A DNA stretch of 7,850 bases, taken from Acidobacteriota bacterium (lineage in GTDB: Bacteria; Acidobacteriota; Vicinamibacteria; Vicinamibacterales; UBA2999). The translations under genes and the position numbers were made by a program. The stretch lies in assembly GCA_947478985.1 (NCBI GenBank), contig CANJYC010000075.1:1-7850 (forward strand), read 5' to 3'. The notes beneath the pieces were generated by a model. That model saw only the letters and a list, made by a program, of their open reading frames with translations, did not search any database and was not told the origin of the DNA. This document shows, piece by piece, positions 1 to 6,462 of the stretch (positions are counted from its first letter, which is position 1; each line of letters starts with the position of its first letter).

Positions 1-1710
1 ACCCTGCTGTTCGTGCTGTTGAATCTGTCGCTGCCGATCACCTTTGGTGCCGTGGCGCCGGTCGCTGCCGTTGTGGCGTTGTCGTACGGCATCCACGCAA
101 CGGCGCTGACCTACGCGGCGTTCGTCGTGCGCCAGCTTGTATCGCTCGATGGCCTGCTGCCCGCGTGGGTCAGCCTGCGGATGCTGGCGTGGAGCAGCGG
201 CGTTGCGAGCGGCGCCGTGGCGCTGCTGGTGTGGCTGAATGCGTTCGGCTATCGCACCGCGCTTGGCGAAGAGGCGCTGCCGATGCTGACAGCCGGGGCC
301 GCGGTCCTGGCCGTCGCCGGAGCATTGCTGCTGGCCGTGGCGCTGACGCGCACCTTCGTGCAGCGCGGTCCCGTGGTGGTGGCCGTCACCTACACGCTGC
401 TGGCCCTGACATCGGTCGGGGCGCCGCTCGCACTGCGCGATCGCGTGGTGACGGCACGCGCCGGCCGTCCCATCGGGCCGGGCAGCGGCCCGGCGCTGCT
501 CTCGAGCGCCGCGCCTGGCGCGCCGCGCGTCGTCGTGCTGCTGCTTGACGGTGCATCGCTCGACGTCATCTCTCCGGCCGTGGCTGCCGGGCGCCTGCCG
601 AACTTCGGGCGCATGATCGACGGCGGCGCATCGATGCACCTGGCCACGACGCGACCGACGCAGCCGGAGCCGGTCTGGGCCACCGTGATGACGGGCAAGT
701 GGCCGGCGCACCACCGTGTCAGCAGCGCGGCTGTCTACCGTCCCTTTATCGGCGGGAGGCCACTCGAGATCCTCCCCGATCTGCTGTTCACGCAGGCGCT
801 GGTCCGGTTCGGCCTGCTGGTCGCCGAAGCGCATACGCCGACGAGCGTTCGCGCGACACCGGTCTGGCAGATGTTGACGAGCCATGGGCTGCCGAGCGGC
901 ATCATCGGGCTCCCGCTCACGCACCCGGCCGAGCCGCTTCTGGGATTCATGGTGAGCGATCGTCTTCACCGGCGGCTCGATCCGGCGGTGGATCTGGACC
1001 AGCGGTCGGCGGTCTACCCGCCAGGGATCGACAACGTCATGTCGCCGCCGCCGGGCGATAGCGGTGGCGCGGCCCCGGCGAGCCCCGAGTCGCTCGCGCT
1101 GCTCGCACGGTCCGGTGAGAGCGCCGCGGGCGTGCTGGCGGACAACCTGCACCACGACATTGCGGCCCGACTTGCGGCGCAACAGCCCGTGCACCTGCTC
1201 GTCGTGCGCTATGCCGGACTCGATGCGGTGGCGCATCGGTACCTGCGATACGCCACCCCGGAAGCGTTCGGTGACGTATCGGGGCAGGAGCGGCAGCAGT
1301 TCGGCCGCGTGCTCGATGACTACTACGGCTATGTCGACACGCTCGTCGGCGACTCGCTGGCCTCGCTTCGCGATGACGACGTGCTGATCGTGGTGTCCGG
1401 ATTCGGGATGGAGCCGCTCAGTCTCGGCAAGCGGCTCGTCGAGCGGTTCACGGGCAATCCGGAGATCAGCGGATCGCATGAGCGAGCCCCCGACGGTTTC
1501 CTGCTCGCGTACGGTCGTGCCGTTTCTCGCGGGCGCCTCGCCCGAGGGGCCATCGTGGACGTGACACCGACGCTGCTCTACTTCCTCGATCAGCCCGTCG
1601 GCCGGGACATGGACGGCTTCGCGCGAACGGACCTGTTCGGCGACGCATTCAACGCCCAGCGGACCATCACGTTCATCCCCTCGTACGATATACTCGCACC
1701 CGCTCTTTAA
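1..1710 (+). CDS. Membrane-anchored alkaline-phosphatase-superfamily (type I phosphodiesterase-like) protein, 5' end cut by window
   Basis: The frame is open from base 1, so the true start probably lies upstream; the first in-window start is a GTG at 13 with no clear ribosome site. About the first 150 residues are hydrophobic, with likely membrane segments near residues 4-30, 61-80, 93-115 and 123-142. A phosphodiesterase/nucleotide pyrophosphatase-like catalytic domain follows. Visible motifs are VVVLLLDGAS (metal Asp codon 547), PEPVWATVMTGKWPAHH (probable nucleophile Thr codon 682), YAGLDAVAHRY (Asp codon 1222, His codon 1234) and SGSHERAPDG (His codon 1477). The family usually has Ser-Asp-His-Gly at the second metal site. 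Here it reads VVSGFGMEP (1393-1416), so the Asp-His pair is replaced by Gly-Phe. The protein may hydrolyse phosphoesters or move phospho-head groups at the membrane, but the substrate is unknown and a non-catalytic role is possible. Its 3' end overlaps the pyr promoter and leader hairpin. Confidence 0.8.
   Translation, partial: TLLFVLLNLSLPITFGAVAPVAAVVALSYGIHATALTYAAFVVRQLVSLDGLLPAWVSLRMLAWSSGVASGAVALLVWLNAFGYRTALGEEALPMLTAGAAVLAVAGALLLAVALTRTFVQRGPVVVAVTYTLLALTSVGAPLALRDRVVTARAGRPIGPGSGPALLSSAAPGAPRVVVLLLDGASLDVISPAVAAGRLPNFGRMIDGGASMHLATTRPTQPEPVWATVMTGKWPAHHRVSSAAVYRPFIGGRPLEILPDLLFTQALVRFGLLVAEAHTPTSVRATPVWQMLTSHGLPSGIIGLPLTHPAEPLLGFMVSDRLHRRLDPAVDLDQRSAVYPPGIDNVMSPPPGDSGGAAPASPESLALLARSGESAAGVLADNLHHDIAARLAAQQPVHLLVVRYAGLDAVAHRYLRYATPEAFGDVSGQERQQFGRVLDDYYGYVDTLVGDSLASLRDDDVLIVVSGFGMEPLSLGKRLVERFTGNPEISGSHERAPDGFLLAYGRAVSRGRLARGAIVDVTPTLLYFLDQPVGRDMDGFARTDLFGDAFNAQRTITFIPSYDILAPAL
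1689..1694 (+). promoter_or_regulatory. Candidate -10 box of the pyr operon promoter
   Basis: TATACT sits inside the last codons of the upstream gene. Transcription starting about 7 nt downstream (near 1701) would place the 5' end at the foot of the 1703-1736 hairpin. No good -35 box is visible 16-18 nt upstream, so the call rests on the -10 match and on its position relative to the hairpin and pyrR. Confidence 0.45.
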
Positions 1711-1736
1711 TCGCGGCCCTGAGAGGCTGCAAAGAG
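1703..1736 (+). promoter_or_regulatory. PyrR-binding RNA hairpin overlapping the pyrR ribosome binding site
   Basis: The lower stem is CTCTTT (1703-1708) with AAAGAG (1731-1736), six perfect pairs. A four-base bulge AATC (1709-1712) lies on the 5' side only. The upper stem is GCGGCC (1713-1718) with GGCTGC (1725-1730), six pairs including one G-U, closed by the hexaloop CTGAGA (1719-1724). Known PyrR-binding loops have this design: lower stem, internal bulge, upper stem, and a purine-rich hexaloop within a core like CCAGAGAGGCU. Here the core is CCTGAGAGGCT. The 3' arm is also the pyrR Shine-Dalgarno (AAAGAGG, 1731-1737, 5 nt before the ATG), and I see no terminator hairpin with a T tract in the 40-nt leader. 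The control is therefore inferred to act on translation, as described for mycobacterial pyrR, and not by Bacillus-type attenuation. Confidence 0.8.
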
Positions 1737-1742
1737 GTACTC

Positions 1743-2285
1743 ATGCCAGTAGTCATGGATGCGGATCGGATTGGCCGCACCCTCACCCGCATCGCCCACG
1801 AAATAGTCGAACGGAACAAAGGCGTCGAGGCCCTCGCGCTGGTCGGCGTGCGCACGCGCGGCGTCCACATCGCCCGGCGTCTCGCCCGCACGCTGAAGGA
1901 GATCACCGGCGACGACGTCCCCACCGGTGCCCTCGACATCACCCTCTATCGCGACGACCTGATGCGGCACACGGTCGGCCCGCAGCCGCTGGTGCGCAGC
2001 ACCGAGATCCCGTTCTCCATCGACAACCGCAAGATCCTCCTCGTGGACGACGTGCTCTACACAGGCCGGACCGTGCGCGCGGCACTCGACGCGCTGATCG
2101 ACTTCGGCCGGCCGGCCTCCATTCAGCTGATCGTGCTCGTGGACCGCGGTCACCGCGAACTGCCGGTCAAGGCCGACTACGTCGGCAAGAACCTGCCGAC
2201 CCAACTGGAGGAGAGCGTGCAGGTCCGCCTGCAGGAAACCGACGGCGAGGATGAAGTGGTGCTCCGGGAAGGCGGCGCGGCATGA
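1743..2285 (+). CDS. pyrR: PyrR, bifunctional pyr operon regulator / uracil phosphoribosyltransferase
   Basis: This is 180 aa, the usual PyrR length, and it aligns by eye with Bacillus PyrR throughout. PyrR proteins bind a leader RNA hairpin when charged with UMP or UTP, and many also convert uracil plus PRPP to UMP. Visible motifs are LTRIAHEIVERNKG (residues 14-27), LVGVRTRGVHIARRL in the phosphoribosyltransferase core, DITLYRDDL, the PRPP loop ILLVDDVLYTGRT (98-110) and VDRGHRELP (133-141). Thr15, Arg16 and His19 match the Thr18, Arg19 and His22 positions recalled as important for RNA binding in Bacillus PyrR, so the regulatory function is probably intact. The ATG at 1743 is supported by AAAGAGG 5 nt upstream and by the family start. 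The stop overlaps the pyrB start as ATGA. It very likely controls its own operon through the 1703-1736 hairpin. Confidence 0.96.
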   Translation: MPVVMDADRIGRTLTRIAHEIVERNKGVEALALVGVRTRGVHIARRLARTLKEITGDDVPTGALDITLYRDDLMRHTVGPQPLVRSTEIPFSIDNRKILLVDDVLYTGRTVRAALDALIDFGRPASIQLIVLVDRGHRELPVKADYVGKNLPTQLEESVQVRLQETDGEDEVVLREGGAA

Positions 2286-3244
2286 GCGCCCCAGCCACCG
2301 CAATCACGGCTCTGCGCAGCCGCCATCTGCTCGGCATTGCCGGCATGACGCCCGAGGAAATCACCCTCGTGCTCGACACCGCCACGGCGATGAAGGAAAT
2401 CGGTTCGCGCACGGTCAAGAAAGTGCCGGCGCTTCGCGGCAAGACCGTGGTGAATCTCTTCTTCGAGCCGAGCACCCGCACGCGGACCTCGTTCGAGATT
2501 GCCGAGAAGCGGTTGAGCGCGGACACGCTGAACGTGGCCATCGGCACGTCCAGCGTGGTGAAGGGCGAAACGCTGGTCGACACGGCCCTCAACATCGAGG
2601 CGATGCAGCCCGACATGATCGTGCTGCGTCACTCGTCATCGGGAACGTGTCATCTGCTGTCGCGCATCTGCAAGTCCGCCATCATCAATGCCGGTGACGG
2701 CACGCACGAGCACCCGACGCAGGCGCTGCTTGACGCGTTCACGATCCGCGAGCGGAAGCCGACGCTGGCCGGCCTGAAGGTGGCGATCGTGGGCGACCTG
2801 CTCCACAGTCGCGTGCTGCGCTCGAACATCCTGCTCCTGACGACCATGGGCGCCGACGTCTGGGTGTGCGGGCCGCCGACGCTCATTCCGGCGGATATCC
2901 GCCGCTTCGGCGTCACGGCGACCAGCCGCATCGACGAGGCCGTCGAGGGCGCCGATGTGGTGATGATGCTCCGCATCCAGCTCGAGCGGATGGAAGGCGC
3001 CTACTTCCCGTCGCTGCGGGAGTATTTCAATGTGTTCGGCATGACCGAGGCGCGGCTGCGTCTGGCCAAACCGGATGTGCTCATCATGCACCCCGGCCCG
3101 ATGAACCGCGGCGTCGAGATTGCCTCGGAGGTCGCGGACGGACCCTATTCAGTGATTCTTGACCAGGTGGCCAACGGCGTCGCGGTGCGCATGGCCGTGC
3201 TGTACCTGCTGGCTGGCGGAGCGGACCATGAAGAAACTACTTAA
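2282..3244 (+). CDS. pyrB: Aspartate carbamoyltransferase catalytic subunit
   Basis: The protein is 320 aa, normal for the catalytic chain. It joins carbamoyl phosphate and L-aspartate into N-carbamoyl-aspartate, the committed step of cytosolic pyrimidine synthesis. The carbamoyl-phosphate loop FFEPSTRTRTSFE spans residues 60-72, with Ser64, Thr65, Arg66, Thr67 and Arg68. It is followed by SVVKGETLVDT, the HEHPTQALLDAF motif, GDLLHSRVLRSN and, near the C-terminus, HPGPMNRGVEI. All the expected substrate-binding motifs are present. The ATG overlaps the pyrR stop by 4 nt and follows GGGAAGG (2266-2272), so translation is probably coupled to pyrR. The 3' end overlaps pyrC by 17 nt. No pyrI regulatory-chain gene is present in the window. 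Close pairing with pyrC is typical of species in which the two enzymes associate, but that is only suggested here. Confidence 0.97.
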   Translation: MSAPATAITALRSRHLLGIAGMTPEEITLVLDTATAMKEIGSRTVKKVPALRGKTVVNLFFEPSTRTRTSFEIAEKRLSADTLNVAIGTSSVVKGETLVDTALNIEAMQPDMIVLRHSSSGTCHLLSRICKSAIINAGDGTHEHPTQALLDAFTIRERKPTLAGLKVAIVGDLLHSRVLRSNILLLTTMGADVWVCGPPTLIPADIRRFGVTATSRIDEAVEGADVVMMLRIQLERMEGAYFPSLREYFNVFGMTEARLRLAKPDVLIMHPGPMNRGVEIASEVADGPYSVILDQVANGVAVRMAVLYLLAGGADHEETT

Positions 3245-4541
3245 GGGCGGGCGCGTCATTGACCCCGTCAACGGGATCGATGGCGAGTACGACGTGCTGA
3301 TCGACGGCGACCGGATCGCGCGCGTCGGCCGCAATCTGCCTGTGGATGGCGTCACCGTCGTCGAGATGCCACGCGGCTTCGTGATCTGTCCGGGGTTCAT
3401 CGACATGCACGTGCACCTGCGTGAGCCGGGGCAGGAGCACAAGGAAACGGTGGCCACCGGTACGGCCTCGGCGGTTGCGGGTGGCTTCACCGCGGTCGCG
3501 TGCATGCCGAACACGGTTCCGGTCAACGACAACGCCAACGTCACGTCCTACATCCTGGCCAAGGCGGCAGCCGCCAACCTCGCGCGCGTGTACCCGATCG
3601 GTGCCGTCTCACGCGGTTCGAAAGGGGAGCTGCTCGCCGACATCGCCGAGCTCCGGCAGGCCGGGTGTGTCGCCATTACCGACGACGGCCATCCCGTGGC
3701 GACGGCGCTGCTGCTGCGCCGCGCGCTCGAGTACGCCGGGATGTTCGATATGCCCGTGATCGAGCACTGTGAGGATCCGACGCTCAAAGGGGATGGTGTC
3801 GCGCACGAAGGGTTTCATGCCGCCGCCCTCGGGCTGCGCGGCATTCCCGGCGCGTGCGAGGCGCTCGGGGCCGAGCGCGGCATCCTGATGGCGGAACTCA
3901 CCGGGTCGTCCTTTCACGTCGCGCACATGAGCGCGCGGGCCTCTCTGCGCGCGGTGCGCAAGGGGAAGGAAGCGGGCATCCGCGTGACCTGCGAGGTGGC
4001 GCCGCACCACTTCACGCTGACGGATGAGGCGCTCAGCACGCCGATTCCGTACGACACCAACACGAAGATGAATCCCCCGCTGCGCGAGCTGGCCGATCGC
4101 GACGCCATGATTCAGGGGATCGTCGACGGCACCGTCGACGTGATCGCCACCGATCATGCGCCCCATCACTACGACGAGAAGAACGTCGAGTTCGATCGCG
4201 CCCCGTTCGGCATCGTCGGCCTCGAAACCGCGGTCCCGCTGACCTTCGACCGGCTGGTCCACACGGGCCTCATTCCGCTGTCGAAGATGATCCAGCTCCT
4301 GTCGGTGAATCCGGCGAGGGTGCTGCGGATTGCCGGCGGCTCGCTGGCCGAGGGCGCGCTGGCCGACATCACCATCCTGGCCCCGGACATGCCGGTCCGC
4401 ATCGCCGCGGCGGTGCTCCAGTCGAAGTCGAAGAACACGCCGTTTGACGGATGGGAGCTGCGCGGGGGAGTGGCGGCGACGATCGTCGGTGGCCGCACGG
4501 TCTATCTCAATCCCGGCGCGCCGGTCGCGCGCGGGCTGTAA
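3228..4541 (+). CDS. pyrC: Dihydroorotase, type I (PyrC)
   Basis: The chosen ATG at 3228 gives 437 aa and is backed by GGAG 6 nt upstream and by the family start MKKLLKGGRVIDP. The frame is open further 5', but that stretch only reads out-of-frame pyrB sequence. The enzyme cyclises carbamoyl-aspartate to dihydroorotate using a metal site in an amidohydrolase barrel. Metal and catalytic residues are all visible: GFIDMHVHLREPG with His61 and His63, ITDDGHPV with Asp152/Asp153, VIEHCED with His180, SFHVAHMSA with His233, and ATDHAPHH with Asp309. Some bacteria carry an inactive PyrC partner of ATCase; the intact set here argues for an active enzyme. The start lies inside the last codons of pyrB, which implies coupled translation. 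Confidence 0.97.
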   Translation: MKKLLKGGRVIDPVNGIDGEYDVLIDGDRIARVGRNLPVDGVTVVEMPRGFVICPGFIDMHVHLREPGQEHKETVATGTASAVAGGFTAVACMPNTVPVNDNANVTSYILAKAAAANLARVYPIGAVSRGSKGELLADIAELRQAGCVAITDDGHPVATALLLRRALEYAGMFDMPVIEHCEDPTLKGDGVAHEGFHAAALGLRGIPGACEALGAERGILMAELTGSSFHVAHMSARASLRAVRKGKEAGIRVTCEVAPHHFTLTDEALSTPIPYDTNTKMNPPLRELADRDAMIQGIVDGTVDVIATDHAPHHYDEKNVEFDRAPFGIVGLETAVPLTFDRLVHTGLIPLSKMIQLLSVNPARVLRIAGGSLAEGALADITILAPDMPVRIAAAVLQSKSKNTPFDGWELRGGVAATIVGGRTVYLNPGAPVARGL

Positions 4542-4558
4542 CGAGGGCAGGCACACGC

Positions 4559-5179
4559 ATGACGCGCAAGGACGACATCCGCACGAAGGCACTTCAGGAA
4601 CTCCAGCGCCATGCCGTGCTGATGATGAACGGCCACTTCGATTTCGGTAACGGGTACCACGGCCGCGTGTACCTCAATCCGCACCAGCTCTTCCGCCACC
4701 CGTCGACCATCTGGCTCTTCGCACAGGACCTGCTCGAGGTGCTCCCGGGCTCGATCCTCGATGCCGCCGAACTCGTGGCCGGCCCGGTGACCGGCGGGGC
4801 ACTGCTCGCCCACACGATGGCCGGGCTGCTCGACAGCCGTCGTGACATCACGAAACCGCAAACGCTATTCGCGCCCTTCAACGCCGCCGCGGACGGCGGG
4901 CACAGCCTCAGCCGCTTCTACCAGCAGCAGGTGCGGGGCAAGCGGGTGCTCCTGGTTGATGACGTGCGCAACACCGGACAGACGCTGGCGCGCTGCGCTG
5001 CGCTGGTGACCGAGGCCGGCGGGACCGTGGTGGCGTCGGCCCAGATCTACGACCGGCTCGAAGCTGTGGTGGATCTCGGTGTGCCGAACGTGGCGCTGGC
5101 CGAGTACAAGGCGCCCGAGAACTATCCCGCCGCGCAGTGCCCGATGTGCGAGGCACGCCTGCCAATCACGTCGTTCTGA
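4559..5179 (+). CDS. pyrE: Orotate phosphoribosyltransferase
   Basis: The ATG at 4559 gives 206 aa and follows GAGGG (4543-4547) by 11 nt; a longer in-frame reading would run back into pyrC. The enzyme transfers phosphoribose from PRPP to orotate to make OMP. The PRPP motif RVLLVDDVRNTGQT occupies residues 129-142, with the acidic pair Asp134-Asp135 and Thr139-Gly140. LVAGPVTGGALLAH forms the earlier substrate loop, and an N-terminal segment (MNGHFDFGNGYHGRVYLNP) matches the OPRT substrate-binding region. The C-terminus ends in a Cys194-Pro-Met-Cys197 knuckle, seen in one OPRT subgroup and not in the enterobacterial type. It is last in the operon, 17 nt after pyrC. Another phosphoribosyltransferase specificity cannot be excluded from sequence alone, but the operon context makes OPRT by far the best reading. 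Confidence 0.92.
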   Translation: MTRKDDIRTKALQELQRHAVLMMNGHFDFGNGYHGRVYLNPHQLFRHPSTIWLFAQDLLEVLPGSILDAAELVAGPVTGGALLAHTMAGLLDSRRDITKPQTLFAPFNAAADGGHSLSRFYQQQVRGKRVLLVDDVRNTGQTLARCAALVTEAGGTVVASAQIYDRLEAVVDLGVPNVALAEYKAPENYPAAQCPMCEARLPITSF

Positions 5180-5187
5180 GAGTGACC

Positions 5188-5306
5188 TGCGAACTTACAC
5201 GTAGCGGGGCCTGTCGCTGGACAGCCCCACCCGTGCTCGGCCCTGTCGGGCCTGCGGCGCGGGCGGGGCGCCCCGTCCAGCGCCACCCGCGAGCTGTAAG
5301 TTCGCA
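5188..5306. repeat. 119-bp palindromic element with 12-bp perfect inverted ends
   Basis: TGCGAACTTACA (5188-5199) is the exact reverse complement of TGTAAGTTCGCA (5295-5306). Further inside, GCGGG (5204-5208) pairs with CCCGC (5286-5290) and CGCTGGAC (5215-5222) pairs with GTCCAGCG (5275-5282). The core holds GGCCC-TGTC-GGGCC (5239-5252) and the palindrome CGGGGCGCCCCG (5264-5275). The whole element can fold into one long, very GC-rich hairpin or cruciform. The trinucleotide ACC flanks both ends (5185-5187 and 5307-5309), which could be a short target duplication or chance. No coding capacity is seen. It resembles a non-autonomous palindromic repeat (REP- or MITE-like). It may also help end pyr operon transcription, although no T tract follows. 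Confidence 0.7.
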
Positions 5307-5357
5307 ACCCACGCCAAGCCTCCAGTGAGGGCGTCACCGGCCGGCACCGCAGACCGT

Positions 5358-5363
5358 TATAAT
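5358..5363 (+). promoter_or_regulatory. -10 box for the mntA-hepT operon, possibly giving a leaderless mRNA
   Basis: TATAAT is a perfect -10 match, 6 nt before the GTG at 5370. Initiation at the usual distance would fall on or next to that GTG, so the transcript may have no 5' leader, and no Shine-Dalgarno is visible. The -35 region is poor and contains the 8-bp palindrome CCGGCCGG (5337-5344), which could bind a regulator. Confidence 0.55.
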
Positions 5364-5369
5364 TCGCCT

Positions 5370-5771
5370 GTGGTCCGGAGCGAGATTGAACAGCACCTGC
5401 GCACGTTCTTCGGCTCGATTGAAGACGTCGTGGCCGTTTATCTCTTCGGAAGCGTTGCCCGCGATGCCGCTGGGCCGGGGAGCGACATCGACGTGGGCGT
5501 GCTCTATCGCCGGACTCCAGATTCGACGCTGAGCGCCGGTCCCCTAGACCTCGAAGGCGCGCTCGAGCGGCAGTTCGGACAGTCGGTACAGGTCGTCATT
5601 CTCAACACGGCGCCGGTTGACCTTCGCTCGAGGGTTCTCCGCGACGGCCGTCTTCTGGTCGACGCCGAGCCGTCCTTGCGACTCCGGTTCGAGGTAGGCA
5701 CCAGGAACGAGGCCTTCGACCTTGAGCCCATTCTCCGCGAGTACCGTGCGCCGAGGGAACGCACGACATGA
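5370..5771 (+). CDS. mntA: MntA-type nucleotidyltransferase antitoxin
   Basis: This minimal nucleotidyltransferase is 133 aa from the GTG at 5370. The frame opens earlier (GTG 5325), but the promoter box lies between the two, so 5370 is preferred. Residues 27-41, GSVARDAAGPGSDID, fit the GSX10DXD active-site pattern exactly, with Gly27-Ser28 and the metal-binding Asp39 and Asp41. In characterised HepT/MntA systems the nucleotidyltransferase adds AMP units to a tyrosine of the HEPN toxin and so silences it. The stop overlaps the start of the HEPN gene as ATGA, as expected for a tightly coupled pair. The antitoxin-first order and intact motifs suggest a working module. It acts in the cytosol. 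Its location just after the palindromic element suggests acquisition by transfer, which is an inference. Confidence 0.88.
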   Translation: MVRSEIEQHLRTFFGSIEDVVAVYLFGSVARDAAGPGSDIDVGVLYRRTPDSTLSAGPLDLEGALERQFGQSVQVVILNTAPVDLRSRVLRDGRLLVDAEPSLRLRFEVGTRNEAFDLEPILREYRAPRERTT

Positions 5772-6175
5772 CCGACGCCGCGCTCCTGGCGAAGAAGCTC
5801 GCGCTTGTGGAAACGTGCGTTGCCGAATTGCGCCGGCTCTCGCGACCGGAGGAACTGGCACACGATATTCGTGAACAACGATTTGTGGAGCACACACTCC
5901 AGATTGCGATCCAAGCCGCGCTGGATGCCGCGTCCCATGTCGTGTCGGATCAACGCCTCGGTGAGCCGCGAACCAATCGCGAGCTGTTCGACCTGCTGGC
6001 GCGAGCCGGCTGGCTCCAAAGCCAACTCGCCGCCACGCTCGAACGGATGGCCGGCTTCCGTAATGTTCTCGTACATGGCTACGACGATGTTGATTTGGAC
6101 GTCGTGCGCGACGTACTCGAGCACCATCTCGATGATCTGATTCACTTCGTCAGGGCTGTGCGGCTCCGACTCTAG
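5768..6175 (+). CDS. hepT: HepT-type HEPN domain RNase toxin (DUF86)
   Basis: The protein is 135 aa and all-helical in character. Its C-terminal half carries RNVLVHGY: Arg98, His103 and Tyr105 make a perfect RX4HXY motif, the HEPN ribonuclease site together with the tyrosine that MntA-type partners AMPylate. ELFDLLARAGW and LERMAGFRNVLVHGY match the conserved core of this family. ATG 5768 overlaps the mntA stop and has GAGGGA 9 nt upstream. Known HepT proteins cleave RNA (tRNA in studied cases) and are linked to plasmid or island maintenance and possibly phage defence; the role here is inferred from the family. No key residue is missing, so the toxin is probably active and needs MntA. Confidence 0.9.
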   Translation: MTDAALLAKKLALVETCVAELRRLSRPEELAHDIREQRFVEHTLQIAIQAALDAASHVVSDQRLGEPRTNRELFDLLARAGWLQSQLAATLERMAGFRNVLVHGYDDVDLDVVRDVLEHHLDDLIHFVRAVRLRL

Positions 6176-6202
6176 CGAGCGAACCGCTGCCCGAAGCTAT
6201 CG

Positions 6203-6216
6203 TTGTTGGCCAACAA
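6203..6216. repeat. 14-bp perfect palindrome between hepT and the zinc-ribbon gene
   Basis: TTGTTGGCCAACAA is fully self-complementary with no loop, so it suits a dimeric DNA-binding protein better than an RNA terminator. A further half-site ACCAACA occurs at 6226-6232. It lies 27 nt past the hepT stop, in the gap between two convergent genes. Confidence 0.5.
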
Positions 6217-6267
6217 AACCTCTGACCAACATTGTGGTTAGTTCATCCGTGGGATGTCCACGCCACG

Positions 6268-6462
6268 TCACACGGGAGGCGTTCTGACATCGACGATCCG
6301 TCCAGGAAGGAGGTGCTCCTGTGACGTCCCACAATGCGGGCAATTGGTCGTGTAGAACGAAGAATACCCAAACGAGCCACCGGCCTCATGCTCAATTTCA
6401 ATCGGCATTTTGCAGTGCTCGCAAGGCATGGTAACGACAACGGTCGCATCGGGCATCGCCAC
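6268..6462 (-). CDS. Small zinc-ribbon protein of unknown function
   Basis: The preferred GTG at 6462 gives 64 aa and has a strong site GGAGGG 5 nt upstream (complement of 6468-6473). An ATG two codons later (6456) is almost equally likely. The frame also reads back to a GTG at 6495. Two Cys-pair knuckles, CEHC and CPHC, are about 25 residues apart and form a probable zinc ribbon, with hydrophobic VVVTMP before the first knuckle. The zinc-binding pattern and the ribosome site make a real gene likely although the protein is short. I do not recognise the family, and the role (nucleic-acid binding or protein contact) is open. It converges with hepT and diverges from the OrfA remnant. Confidence 0.6.
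   Translation of the reverse strand: MAMPDATVVVTMPCEHCKMPIEIEHEAGGSFGYSSFYTTNCPHCGTSQEHLLPGRIVDVRTPPV

Noticed and set aside
3159..3227. N-terminal extension of pyrC from an upstream GTG or ATG
   Set aside because: These codons are out-of-frame pyrB sequence, and the ATG at 3228 has a well-spaced ribosome site and the family-typical start.
3609..4592. Long open frame on the - strand (327 codons) across pyrC
   Set aside because: It lies antisense to a clearly conserved dihydroorotase, is Arg-rich and low in complexity, and has no recognisable motif; this is typical of GC-rich shadow frames.
5188..5306. CRISPR array or tRNA gene in the GC-rich gap after pyrE
   Set aside because: There are no regularly spaced direct repeats and no cloverleaf; the structure is one nested inverted repeat.
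5188..5310. Classic intrinsic terminator of the pyr operon
   Set aside because: The hairpin is strong, but no T-rich run follows either arm on the + strand.
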